Positions 26,439 through 34,826 of a stretch of DNA of 64,000 bases are shown one piece after another. Below the pieces are notes generated by a model that made no database searches, had not been told where the DNA came from, and saw only the letters and a list, made by a program, of their open reading frames with translations. The stretch covers positions 2,852,001-2,916,000 of the forward strand of contig NZ_CADDWH010000001.1 in the NCBI RefSeq assembly GCF_902809865.1. The letters are read 5' to 3'. This stretch comes from Halobacillus sp. Marseille-Q1614 (GTDB taxonomy: Bacteria > Bacillota > Bacilli > Bacillales > Halobacillaceae). Each line of letters starts with the position of its first letter. Within the stretch, counting starts at the first letter, position 1. Both the position numbers and the translations under genes were made by a program.

Positions 26439-27707
26439 ATGAAGAATAATCTTAGAAAGAGACTGTGGCTTGCAGGTCTGCTTCTTTTTGTAGTCACCAA
26501 CAGCATTCTCTTATACGTCGACGCTGACCAAAAGATTGATAGAAAGTCTTACATAAGCAGCTGGTCGGGAACGTTTACTGATGATCTGCAGGAATCCTTA
26601 AATATCCGCGGGGTTTTCGCAGCGGCGGAGTCAAGCCCCTTATATTTTGATAAAAGCCAGGGATCCTTTGGGGAATTTTTCGTAGAAACTGGTGATGAAG
26701 TTACAGAAGGCGACGACCTGTATACCTATCAGGTCGACGATTATGAGAAACAATCAGAAGACCTGCAGCTTGAGGCCGACAAACTTCAAGAAGAGATCAC
26801 AGCAATAGATACCTACATTCAGCAAGTGGAATCGATGTCGATAGAAAGCGTAGAGGCGTCGGGCACGTTTGACTTCCCGTCTTCTGCTGAAGGGGTAAAT
26901 GAGGAGGAAGAGGAGCCGCAGGAGCAAGATTCCTCAGCCGTCGCCCAAATCATTAAAGAAGAAGCGATTGCCGAAAAAGAAAAAGAGCGGACCCAAAAAG
27001 AATCACAGCTTGCAATGGTGCAAGGCCAATTAGAACAGCTCACCTCAACAGGACAGACTATCACGGTGCAGAGCCCTGTTTCCGGAGTGGTAACGGATCG
27101 TTCTGAAAACCTTAGCGATCCTTTACTGACCATTTCTTCAACTGACCTTCTTGTAAAAGGGGAACTCCGGGAAGAACAACGAAAAGCTGCCGAAGAAGAT
27201 ATGACTGCCAAGATTACACTCACAGAAGAGAATGATCCAGTGGAGCTTGAAGGCACGGTCGATAACATTCATCCTTTTTCAAAAAATATTGATGCGAATA
27301 GAGTCAGTCAGTACCCTGTAGAAATTACCGTCCCCAAAGAGGCGGAAGGGGTTCTTCCAGGCTATCACGCAGAGGTGGAGATCATTACAGATGAATCCGC
27401 CGATGCTTTAGCCGTGCTCGAACCGGCATTAAAAACAGGAGAAAACCCTTACGTCTGGCAGATGACGACAGACGGCCTGCTCCTTTATAAGGAAGTGGAG
27501 ACTGGTTTAACAGATGATGGCCGGATTGAAATCCTTAATGGTATCAAAGGCACGGCAAAGCTGGCCGTTGAGTCGGAGAATCAGTTCCGCAGCGGAACAC
27601 CTTTTATTACGCCGATCGATACGGACCATCTGCATCTAAAACAATTAATGAAACAGCCTGCTTCCGTTATTAAGGAAAACATTTATTTAGGTCTGCTTAA
27701 CCGCTGA
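26439..27707 (+). CDS. HlyD/RND-type membrane-fusion (periplasmic adaptor-like) protein
   Basis: 422 residues. An N-terminal membrane anchor (about 8-27) is followed by a lipoyl-type half-domain (FGEFFVETGDEVTEGDDLYTY), a long coiled coil (about 105-225) with a very acidic insert (EEEEEPQEQD), the second lipoyl half (VQSPVSGVVTDRSENLSDPL) and beta-barrel domains. This is the YknX/MacA adaptor plan, normally paired with an ABC transporter. No ATPase or permease follows: a terminator comes 10 bases after the stop. It forms an operon with the preceding membrane gene. Confidence 0.75.
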   Translation: MKNNLRKRLWLAGLLLFVVTNSILLYVDADQKIDRKSYISSWSGTFTDDLQESLNIRGVFAAAESSPLYFDKSQGSFGEFFVETGDEVTEGDDLYTYQVDDYEKQSEDLQLEADKLQEEITAIDTYIQQVESMSIESVEASGTFDFPSSAEGVNEEEEEPQEQDSSAVAQIIKEEAIAEKEKERTQKESQLAMVQGQLEQLTSTGQTITVQSPVSGVVTDRSENLSDPLLTISSTDLLVKGELREEQRKAAEEDMTAKITLTEENDPVELEGTVDNIHPFSKNIDANRVSQYPVEITVPKEAEGVLPGYHAEVEIITDESADALAVLEPALKTGENPYVWQMTTDGLLLYKEVETGLTDDGRIEILNGIKGTAKLAVESENQFRSGTPFITPIDTDHLHLKQLMKQPASVIKENIYLGLLNR

Positions 27708-27714
27708 TCTGGCC

Positions 27715-27746
27715 TGTACCCTTCTTATGGAAGGGTACTTTTTTAA
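27715..27746 (+). terminator. Terminator of the Yip1-like/HlyD-like operon
   Basis: GTACCCTTC pairs with GAAGGGTAC over a 4-base loop, followed by six T. Confidence 0.9.
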
Positions 27747-27821
27747 AAGCTTTGCAAAAGATGTTTCCTCATGACACGATATATAGTAGAAATATTTAAC
27801 GTTAAAAAGGGGCGGCAAAAC

Positions 27822-28826
27822 ATGAAACTAAGCGTACTTGATCAATCCCCCATCCTTTCCGGGATGAGCCCTCAGCAAGCATTACAACAGACAACAGAGC
27901 TTGCCAAACTGACAGACGAATTGGGCTATCACCGCTTCTGGGTAGCCGAGCACCACAGCACGCAGACGCTGGCGGGTTCGGCACCGGAAATACTAGCGAC
28001 ACACCTGCTCGGGCAGACGAAACGAATCCGAGTAGGCACTGGCGGGATCCTTCTTCCTCATTACAGCTCCTACAAAATAGCAGAAACTTTTCGACTGCTT
28101 GAAACACTATATCCTCAGCGTGTTGATTTAGGAATCGGAAGAGCCCCCGGCGGAAAACCCAATGTCAACCTTGCATTAAACCGGGGAAGGCTTCCGAATA
28201 TAGAAAATTATCCATCACAAGTGAGGGAATTAATTTCTTATCTTCATGGAGAAGATCCAGAAGGCATGGGCATTCACGCCTCTCCTTCCGGGCATACAGC
28301 GCCTCCTGTGTGGATGCTCGGCTCCAGCGGAACGAGCGCACGTGTAGCCGCAGAAATCGGTGCTTCCTATTCATTCGCCCACTTTATCAATGGCTATGGC
28401 GGGGCTAAAGCGATGAAGCGCTACACGGATTATTTCCAGCCTTCTGTCCAGCAAAGCAAGCCTGCAGGCAATGTATCGGTATTCGTCATTTGTGCCGCAA
28501 CCGATTCAGAAGCTGAATATTTGGCCGCCAGCCTGGATCTGGCCCTGCTAAAAATTGAACAAGGAGACCTTCGCTCCCATTTTCCTACACCTGAGGAAGC
28601 CTTTCATTATTCTTACACGATGTTTGAAGAAGAACAGATCGCGGAAAACCGCAGCCGTATCATTGTAGGTTCTCCTGAAAGAGTAAAAGAAGAAATTGAG
28701 GACCTGGCCCGCTATTATGATGTCAATGAAGTCATTATTAATTCGATCGTTTCTCCGTTTGAAAACCGTCTTCAATCGTATCAGCTGCTGGCCGAAGCTT
28801 TTCAGTTAACAGAAAATGTTAAGTAA
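27822..28826 (+). CDS. LLM-class flavin-dependent oxidoreductase (luciferase-like)
   Basis: 334 residues from ATG 27822 with AAAGGGG upstream; an in-frame ATG 17 codons earlier has no site. The TIM-barrel motifs of the bacterial luciferase group are clear: LSVLDQSPI, GYHRFWVAEHHSTQTLAGSAPEIL, RIRVGTGGILLPHYSSYKIAE, RVDLGIGRAPGG and IIVGSPERVKEEIEDL. It resembles the single-subunit YceB/YtmO-type monooxygenase-like proteins; the substrate is unknown. It lies 14 bases before the VOC gene, so the two likely form an operon. Confidence 0.9.
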   Translation: MKLSVLDQSPILSGMSPQQALQQTTELAKLTDELGYHRFWVAEHHSTQTLAGSAPEILATHLLGQTKRIRVGTGGILLPHYSSYKIAETFRLLETLYPQRVDLGIGRAPGGKPNVNLALNRGRLPNIENYPSQVRELISYLHGEDPEGMGIHASPSGHTAPPVWMLGSSGTSARVAAEIGASYSFAHFINGYGGAKAMKRYTDYFQPSVQQSKPAGNVSVFVICAATDSEAEYLAASLDLALLKIEQGDLRSHFPTPEEAFHYSYTMFEEEQIAENRSRIIVGSPERVKEEIEDLARYYDVNEVIINSIVSPFENRLQSYQLLAEAFQLTENVK

Positions 28827-28840
28827 CAGGAGGATGTTAA

Positions 28841-29491
28841 ATGTTAGCCTTTGATCACCTCGTCATTGCTTCAGCAGACCCGAAAGCCGATCAGAAAAAG
28901 CTCATGGATACACAGCAGCTCAAAGGAGTTCCAGGCGGTCATCACACCCTCTGGGGAACATATAATGAGCTGTGCTATTTCTCGAACGACTGCTACATTG
29001 AATGGCTTGGCCTAAAATCAGCGGAGACAGCCGCGAAGTCAGAGAATCCGCTGATTCAGGAGTTTAAACAAACGTTTGATCAAGGGCTTACCGGTCCATT
29101 TCAATTTGCTTTACGAACAGATGATATGGAGGCTTACCTCAAGCATTTTAAAGAAAATGATATACCTTACAGTGGTCCATTTGACGGTCAGAGAAAGCGC
29201 CCAGACGGATCACTCTTAAAATGGCAGATGCTGTTTCCAAAAAGCCCGCTTTATCCTCTCCCTTTTCTAATTGAATGGGAAGGAAAAAACGTGCCGGCTT
29301 CAGGTGATGATATTAATTTAGTACGCTTCCTTGAGCTTAAACTTGGCAGTTCGGATCCGAAAAAAATGATGCAAGTCTTTCAGGAAATTTACCTTTTTGA
29401 CAAGCCGATTGGCCAGCTGGAAAACGGCCGGCTATTAATGACTAAAGGAGAAGGAATTACTGCTGTATTTAACTCTTTTCAGATCAATTAA
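28841..29491 (+). CDS. VOC-superfamily (glyoxalase-like) protein
   Basis: 216 residues. The N-terminal unit starts AFDHLVIASADPKADQKKL with a conserved GGHHTLWGTYNELCYFSNDCYIEWLGL block, the hallmark of the Glyoxalase-like_3 group; TGPFQFALRTDDMEAYLKHF marks the second half. Metal-ligand candidates are the N-terminal histidine and the glutamate in CYIEWLG. The reaction is unknown. AGGAGG before ATG 28841. Co-transcription with the LLM oxidoreductase suggests a shared catabolic or detoxification task. Confidence 0.82.
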   Translation: MLAFDHLVIASADPKADQKKLMDTQQLKGVPGGHHTLWGTYNELCYFSNDCYIEWLGLKSAETAAKSENPLIQEFKQTFDQGLTGPFQFALRTDDMEAYLKHFKENDIPYSGPFDGQRKRPDGSLLKWQMLFPKSPLYPLPFLIEWEGKNVPASGDDINLVRFLELKLGSSDPKKMMQVFQEIYLFDKPIGQLENGRLLMTKGEGITAVFNSFQIN

Positions 29492-29523
29492 ATAAGTCAT
29501 GCTTCGCGAGGCTTTCTTAACAG

Positions 29524-29557
29524 CGTAAAGCGAGGCAGAATTCTGCCTCGCTTTTTA
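29524..29557 (+). terminator. Terminator of the LLM-VOC operon
   Basis: AAAGCGAGGCAGAA pairs perfectly with TTCTGCCTCGCTTT, then T. Confidence 0.9.
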
Positions 29558-29585
29558 GAATCCTCCAATACTTGAAGGCAGTGAT

Positions 29586-29636
29586 AAAGACGACAACCTG
29601 TCCCTGGCGATGTTGCTAAGGGCAGGTTGTCTTTCT
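29586..29636. terminator. Second hairpin, possible terminator
   Basis: AGACGACAACCTGTCCCT pairs with AAGGGCAGGTTGTCTTT. It may serve as a backup for the plus-strand operon or for the converging DUF2164 gene. Confidence 0.55.
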
Positions 29637-29732
29637 ATTTACTATGGGAGAGAATATGGCGGCTTCTTGAGGAAAACGAGCGGTAATTCCCCTAGTAATT
29701 TAGTTTCAATGTAAGCTGATTTTTATCTTCCT

Positions 29733-29987
29733 TCAGCGTCTTGGCCGGCCAGCGGGCCTTTCAAGCGACAGTAAGTCTTCATCGAGATTCATCACCTTTT
29801 GATCGACCATCTGCCGGGCGTCATGAACCCCTTTGTTATACATAAACGGTCCTAATTCCTCAACCATGAAATGCAGCAGCTGATCTGCCGCAAGCTCTCC
29901 TAATGGCTCCATCCGCTCCAGCTCAAAATATTCCTGGATACGGTCAATCATGTACTTTTTCTGTTCCGTTGATAATGAAGGATTCAC
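29733..29987 (-). CDS. DUF2164 family protein
   Basis: 84 residues from GTG 29987, preceded by AAAGGAG at 8 bases. The core DRIQEYFELERMEPLGELAA followed by LLHFMVEELGPFMYNKGVHD is the DUF2164 signature. Soluble, acidic, function unknown. The in-frame stretch upstream runs into a palindromic repeat and is not coding. Single gene. Confidence 0.8.
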   Translation of the reverse strand: MNPSLSTEQKKYMIDRIQEYFELERMEPLGELAADQLLHFMVEELGPFMYNKGVHDARQMVDQKVMNLDEDLLSLERPAGRPRR

Positions 29988-30043
29988 GTCATCCACTCCT
30001 TTGTCCAAATCGTACCATAGATTTTTTCTGAATGAAGGATTTA

Positions 30044-30130
30044 AAGGGCAACCTGCCAGCTTTTTCGCGGACGGACGGTCAAGCCTCATCGTTCGTGAAC
30101 TCTCTAGGAGTCGCAGGAGCCTTCCCTTAC
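30044..30130. repeat. Dispersed palindromic repeat, family A copy 5 (reverse, shortened)
   Basis: Minus strand: GGCTCCTGCGACTCC, CGAACGATGAGGCTTGACC and CCGTCCGCGAAAAAG in order; about 30 bases shorter than other copies. Confidence 0.75.
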
Positions 30131-30351
30131 ACATCTTTCAAAAGGAACCTTTATATTGTTCAGATTTATATCCCCTTTTGATAAGTACTAACTCTGTGCC
30201 TTGCCCCGTATCGCAGCATTATCTTCCCAGCTTAAAGCCATTTGATAATACTAAATTAAAAAGCCCATTCGTACAGTTGTATTGTTTCCTTTCCTTTCTA
30301 TTTGTTTGTATGATAGATAAAAAGAAAGCTTATAAAAAGGGAGATTGAAAG

Positions 30352-31578
30352 ATGAAACAGTTGTGCTTATTTCTGCTGCTCCTCCTTCTTGCCGCCTGCA
30401 GCTCAAATGAAGAGCAGCCTTCACTTGAGGAGATCACAAATAAAGAATGGTCTGAAATTGAAGAAACTGCGGATGGTGATGAAGTTCGTTTATATATGTG
30501 GGGCGGTGATGAAGGAATCAATCAATACATAGATAAATGGCTCACCCCTCAATTAAAGGAAGCCCATAACATAACGTTAAAACGTGTACCTATGGATACA
30601 CCGGAAATTCTTCAAAAGCTGCAGACAGAAAAACAGGCAGGAAAGCAGCAGGGCACGATTGATCTCATTTGGCTGAATGGTGAAAACTTTAAAAATGCCA
30701 AGAAAAATGACTGGTTAGCCGGCTCCTTCGTCGATAAGCTTCCGATCTATAACGAGTATTACGATAAAGAAGACCCAGCCATCTCTACAGATTTTGGCAT
30801 GGCAACAGAAGGAATGGAAGCACCGTGGGGCAAGGTTCAGTTTGTCTTTCACTATGATGAAGCTAAATTAGCTGAGCCTCCGCAAAACTTTAAAGAGCTA
30901 AAACAATGGATTGCGGAAAACCCCGGAGAGTTTACATATCCGCAAGCGAGCGATTTCACAGGCAATGCTTTTCTTCGTCATCTGCTGTATGCCAAAGCTG
31001 ACAGTCCGGCGGATATATACGAACAGCCGCTTCAGCAAGAGCAGCTGTCAGAACCGGCGGAAAGCATGTGGGACTATTTAAAAGAAATTGAACCCCATTT
31101 GTGGAGAAATGGAGAGCATTACCCCAATTCTCTAAGTGAGCTTGACCGTTTGTACAGTGATGGAGAAGTAACTATGACGATGGGCTATAACGAAGCCCGC
31201 GCTGAATCGCTCATTGATGAAGGGATTTTTCCTGAAACGACGAAGTCCTTTGTTCTTAACCCAGGTTCGATCGGAAATACACACTTTCTCTCCCTCCCTT
31301 TTAACAGCCCTAATAAATCAGCTGCTCTAGTGGCGGTCAATTATATGCTGTCTCCTGAGGCACAGCTGGCTAAGTACAAGGCCGAATATTGGGGAGAAAA
31401 CACGCCGATCAGTTTTGAAAAGTTAAATAAGGAGCAAAAACAGGCCTTTGCAGAAGTCGACCGTGGCAGCAGTGTGCTTCACCCCCAAAGGTTAGAAGAA
31501 AGCTTTCTTCCCGAATCGGATGCGGAGTATGTAGAATGGATGGAGGATCAATGGTTCAATGAACTGGTTCAAAACTAA
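30352..31578 (+). CDS. ABC transporter substrate-binding lipoprotein, YnjB type
   Basis: 408 residues; lipoprotein signal peptide ending LLAACSS, so membrane-anchored outside. The mature protein follows E. coli YnjB: YMWGGDEGINQYIDKWL, IDLIWLNGENFKNAKKND, STDFGMATEGMEAPWGKVQF. YnjB belongs to the iron/thiamine/polyamine-type binding proteins, but its ligand is not established. It is first in a five-gene operon with two permeases, an ATPase and a TVP38 protein. GGGAG lies 8-9 bases before ATG 30352. Confidence 0.88.
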   Translation: MKQLCLFLLLLLLAACSSNEEQPSLEEITNKEWSEIEETADGDEVRLYMWGGDEGINQYIDKWLTPQLKEAHNITLKRVPMDTPEILQKLQTEKQAGKQQGTIDLIWLNGENFKNAKKNDWLAGSFVDKLPIYNEYYDKEDPAISTDFGMATEGMEAPWGKVQFVFHYDEAKLAEPPQNFKELKQWIAENPGEFTYPQASDFTGNAFLRHLLYAKADSPADIYEQPLQQEQLSEPAESMWDYLKEIEPHLWRNGEHYPNSLSELDRLYSDGEVTMTMGYNEARAESLIDEGIFPETTKSFVLNPGSIGNTHFLSLPFNSPNKSAALVAVNYMLSPEAQLAKYKAEYWGENTPISFEKLNKEQKQAFAEVDRGSSVLHPQRLEESFLPESDAEYVEWMEDQWFNELVQN

Positions 31579-32398
31579 TCCATGGCTCAGCTTGCTGCCC
31601 GCTGCTTTATTTTTGCTTCTTCCTTTTTACGGAATAACAGCAGCCTTTATAGAAAGTGTTAAAGGCAATCCCTGGCAGCATTTGCTGGAATCTGAACGCT
31701 TTTTCGCTTCTCTCTGGTTCAGCCTGCGTACAGCTCTCATAGCTTCCCTTCTGTCTTTAATGGCAGGGATCCTTTTGAGCCGGACGTTTTCAAAGGAATT
31801 GCTGAACCTGTTTCCAAGACTGACGGTATGGCTGCCGATGCTCTTTCCTCACCTCGTTTGGGGATATGTCGTCCTTCTTTTTCTATCAGAAACTGGGTTA
31901 TGGGCGCAGTTTTTTATCAGCATGGGACTTATCGATACGTCAGCTGATTTCCCCATATGGACAAGGGACCCTAACGGTGTTGGTATTATACTGACTTATA
32001 TCGGAAAAGAGGTCCCCTTTGTCATGTTAATGCTTTTTCCTGTTTATTCAGCAATCCCGTCTGCTTATTATGATGTCGTCCAAACTCTTGGCGGAAGCCG
32101 CTGGGATCAGTTTAAGACCGTCGAATGGCCGCATATTCTCCCGGCCGTTACCGAGACGTTTTTCATTTTGTTTGCTTTTACTTTAACAGCCTACGAAGTT
32201 CCTGCTTTACTTGGAACGACGTATCCGGAAATGCTCTCCGTCTTAAGCTATGAATGGTTTTATAACGGAGACTGGGACGACCGGCCGCTTGCTTTTGGCG
32301 CCCTTATACTTGTGAGCATCGGGATCATTTTCTCATCATGGCTTGGATATCTGTACATTAACCGAAAGCGGATGCGGGCCTTAAGGGGGAGGATATAG
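31559..32398 (+). CDS. ABC transporter permease (YnjC N-terminal-half type)
   Basis: 279 residues, six membrane helices. The permease loop (EAA-type) is TLGGSRWDQFKTVEWPHILPA. It corresponds to the first half of the fused YnjC permease of E. coli. ATG 31559 lies inside the end of the binding-protein gene (20-base overlap), so translation is coupled. It couples with the ATPase encoded at 33.2-34.1 kb. Confidence 0.88.
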   Translation: MNWFKTNPWLSLLPAALFLLLPFYGITAAFIESVKGNPWQHLLESERFFASLWFSLRTALIASLLSLMAGILLSRTFSKELLNLFPRLTVWLPMLFPHLVWGYVVLLFLSETGLWAQFFISMGLIDTSADFPIWTRDPNGVGIILTYIGKEVPFVMLMLFPVYSAIPSAYYDVVQTLGGSRWDQFKTVEWPHILPAVTETFFILFAFTLTAYEVPALLGTTYPEMLSVLSYEWFYNGDWDDRPLAFGALILVSIGIIFSSWLGYLYINRKRMRALRGRI

Positions 32399-33181
32399 AT
32401 GAAAAGAAAATCCACCTTCTTCCTGATCGCTGTTCTCTTTTTTGTTATTCCTGTCGCTGTTTTATTCATCCAAAGCTTCACATCACCAGGAGGTTTTGCT
32501 GGAGTTCAACTCGATAGCTGGGGTATCCTTTTTTCTGATCCTCATCTGTGGTCAGCTACGTTCTGGTCTATCGGTATCGGGGCATTTGTGCTTTTGTTAA
32601 ACTTCTTGATTGGGATAAGCAGCGGACGAGCACTGGCACTAAATTCTTTTAAGTTTCATTCCGCGATTGAAGCGCTGCTTTTGGCACCTATCCTTATTCC
32701 TGTACTGCTTGCTGCGATGGGACTTCATTTATTTATGATCCGTATTGGCCTTGCTGATACGTGGATAGGTGTTTCGCTCGTTCATTTAGTGCCGACGATT
32801 CCGTACAGTAACAAAATTTTTCGAAATGCCTACAACCAAGTGGATAAAAAGCTGATGGAGCAGTCTGAAATATTAGGAGCCGCTCCATTTAGGCAGTTTA
32901 TAACGATAGAGCTGCCATTATTAAAAGCGGCCATTCGCAGTGTTACTTTTTTAACCATTGTCATCAGTTTAAGCCAGTACGCCATTACGGCAATCATCGG
33001 CGGCGGGATCGTTATTACATTGCCGATGATCTTTTTCCCTTACCTCGATTCGGCTAACGATTCGGTGATGTCCGCGTTTGCCCTTTGGTTCGCCATACCG
33101 CCTTTAATCATATACTTAATTATTGAGTCTTTATTACTCCTCATCCCTTATTCGAGAAAACCATGGAGGCAACGAACTTGA
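32399..33181 (+). CDS. ABC transporter permease (YnjC C-terminal-half type)
   Basis: 260 residues, six membrane helices, EAA-type loop ILGAAPFRQFITIELPLLKAA. ATG 32399 directly follows the preceding stop; GGGGGAGG lies 6 bases upstream. Together with the previous gene it forms a heterodimeric permease where E. coli has one fused protein. Confidence 0.88.
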   Translation: MKRKSTFFLIAVLFFVIPVAVLFIQSFTSPGGFAGVQLDSWGILFSDPHLWSATFWSIGIGAFVLLLNFLIGISSGRALALNSFKFHSAIEALLLAPILIPVLLAAMGLHLFMIRIGLADTWIGVSLVHLVPTIPYSNKIFRNAYNQVDKKLMEQSEILGAAPFRQFITIELPLLKAAIRSVTFLTIVISLSQYAITAIIGGGIVITLPMIFFPYLDSANDSVMSAFALWFAIPPLIIYLIIESLLLLIPYSRKPWRQRT

Positions 33182-34125
33182 CGAAAAAAATTACCGTACA
33201 GCAGCTGATCAAAAACTATGACTCCCTCTCTGTTATCAATGGACTGAGTTTTGCACTTGATGCCGGTGAGCACTTGAGCATTGTCGGTCCATCCGGGAGC
33301 GGAAAAACGACCCTTCTGCGCATATTAGCCGGACTTGAAAAACCGTCAGCAGGCTCTATCTATCTCACCGGGCAAAATGTGTCCACGATTCCTGCACGGA
33401 AAAGAAGCGTAGGATTCGTTTTTCAGCAGCCGCTGCTGTTTCCGCATATGACCGTTGAAGAAAATATCCAGTATGGAGCAAAATTGCAAAACATCTCTTA
33501 TAATAAAGTTAACGACTTACTCGAAGCGACCAGTCTGTATAAGGCAAAAGATCAATTCCCTGCCGAAATTTCAGGAGGTCAGCAGCAGCGCGCTTCCTTA
33601 GCAAGGTCGCTTGCAGCAGAACCTGATGTGCTTTTATTAGATGAACCGTTCAGCAGCCTTGATCCATCTCTCAGACAGGAACTCAGATACTGGGTCAGAG
33701 ACCTGCTGAAGAAACGGGAGGTCACCTCTATTTTTGTTACTCATGATTATGAAGAAGCGATGCTGATGGGAGACAGGATCGGGGTCTTTCATGAAGGGAC
33801 TTTCCAGCAGATCGGGACGGCAGAGGAGCTGCACAACCTGCCGGCTAATCCTTTTGTTGCCCGATTTCTCGGCGGCCACCTCGTTTTAGAAGATGAACGG
33901 TACATCCCATTGGATCACATTCAGCTGTACACTAAAGTTCCGGAGCAGGAAGCTTTTGAAGCCGAAGTGTTACAAACGACGTTTCACCAGGGACAGCGTA
34001 CTATCCATTTATATATCAGCAGCTTAGATCGTAAATTATCGCTGCCTGTACATGAGACCATTTCCGCACCTAAAGTTTATCTCTCGATTCCCTCGCCGTC
34101 TGTTCAAAGCTTTACCAATCGCTAA
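33178..34125 (+). CDS. ABC transporter ATPase (YnjD type)
   Basis: 315 residues from TTG 33178, overlapping the permease stop in TTGA; TGGAGG lies 8 bases upstream. An in-frame ATG five codons earlier has no site. Walker A GPSGSGKTTLL, Q-loop FVFQQPLLFPH, signature ISGGQQQRASLARSLAAEP, Walker B VLLLDEPFSSLD and H-loop VTHDYEEA are complete. A C-terminal domain (about 235-315) with ERYIPLDHIQLY resembles a TOBE regulatory module. Confidence 0.92.
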   Translation: MTKKITVQQLIKNYDSLSVINGLSFALDAGEHLSIVGPSGSGKTTLLRILAGLEKPSAGSIYLTGQNVSTIPARKRSVGFVFQQPLLFPHMTVEENIQYGAKLQNISYNKVNDLLEATSLYKAKDQFPAEISGGQQQRASLARSLAAEPDVLLLDEPFSSLDPSLRQELRYWVRDLLKKREVTSIFVTHDYEEAMLMGDRIGVFHEGTFQQIGTAEELHNLPANPFVARFLGGHLVLEDERYIPLDHIQLYTKVPEQEAFEAEVLQTTFHQGQRTIHLYISSLDRKLSLPVHETISAPKVYLSIPSPSVQSFTNR

Positions 34126-34140
34126 TTTGAGGTGGTCAGA

Positions 34141-34788
34141 ATGAGCAAGAGAGCCATAATCCGCGGAAGCATCCTGTTATTAGCCTTTGTCGCTGCAGCC
34201 TGGTTTGTCCGATACCAGCTGGATTTATCGCCGCGGGAGATTCGGCTTTATATCCTTTCCTACGGCTGGTGGGGGCCATTAATCTTTATCGGCTTGTACA
34301 CACTTGGCCCGTTTATTGCTTTTCCTACTTCGATCTTATCGCTTGCCGCCGCATTCACCTATGGGGTGTGGCCTGGAATACTCTTTATCGTGATCGGTGC
34401 TTCAGGAGCTGCCGTAGTAGGGTTTGTTATGGGAAAGTGGTTTGGCCACTCTGTTATAAAAATTCCAAACACCCCGTGGATGAAAAACTTATATGCCCGA
34501 ATGGAAGCGAACGGCTTTCTTTACGTACTTACATTACGGCTGATCCCGATCATCGGTTTTAATGTTCTCAGCTACGCAGCAGGCATTGCGAAAGTCAGAT
34601 GGATCTCCTTTATTACCGCCACGATGATCGGCCTGATTCCAGGAACACTTGCGTACAGCTTAGTCGGAAGCAGTCTGGCCGAAGGCGACCGCAGCCTGCT
34701 GCTCGCCGGCCTTTCGATTATTGCCTGGGTCGGGCTTATTATTTATCTCTTTAGAAAAAAAGTATTTACAATATTAAAATTAAAATAA
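34141..34788 (+). CDS. TVP38/TMEM64 family membrane protein (YdjX/YdjZ-like)
   Basis: 215 residues with five to six membrane helices; the family core is LGPFIAFPTSILSLAAAFTYGVWPG and LRLIPIIGFNVLSYAAGIAKV (SNARE-associated/VTT domain, related to DedA). GAGGTGG precedes ATG 34141, 15 bases after the ATPase gene, so it is the last gene of the operon. In E. coli the TVP38 proteins YdjX and YdjZ lie beside ynjABCD, so the association is probably functional. Confidence 0.9.
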   Translation: MSKRAIIRGSILLLAFVAAAWFVRYQLDLSPREIRLYILSYGWWGPLIFIGLYTLGPFIAFPTSILSLAAAFTYGVWPGILFIVIGASGAAVVGFVMGKWFGHSVIKIPNTPWMKNLYARMEANGFLYVLTLRLIPIIGFNVLSYAAGIAKVRWISFITATMIGLIPGTLAYSLVGSSLAEGDRSLLLAGLSIIAWVGLIIYLFRKKVFTILKLK

Positions 34789-34826
34789 GGCGTTCCTCCT
34801 CTTTCAGAAGGAAAACGCCTTATTGG
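34784..34826. terminator. Bidirectional terminator
   Basis: AATAAGGCGTT pairs with AACGCCTTATT, with an inner TCCT/AGGA; it serves the importer operon and the converging FAD gene. Confidence 0.85.

Noticed and set aside
26819-27268. A 149-codon antisense frame within the HlyD-like gene
   Set aside because: Ser-rich composition is the shadow of the acidic coiled-coil coding strand; no ribosome site or family match.
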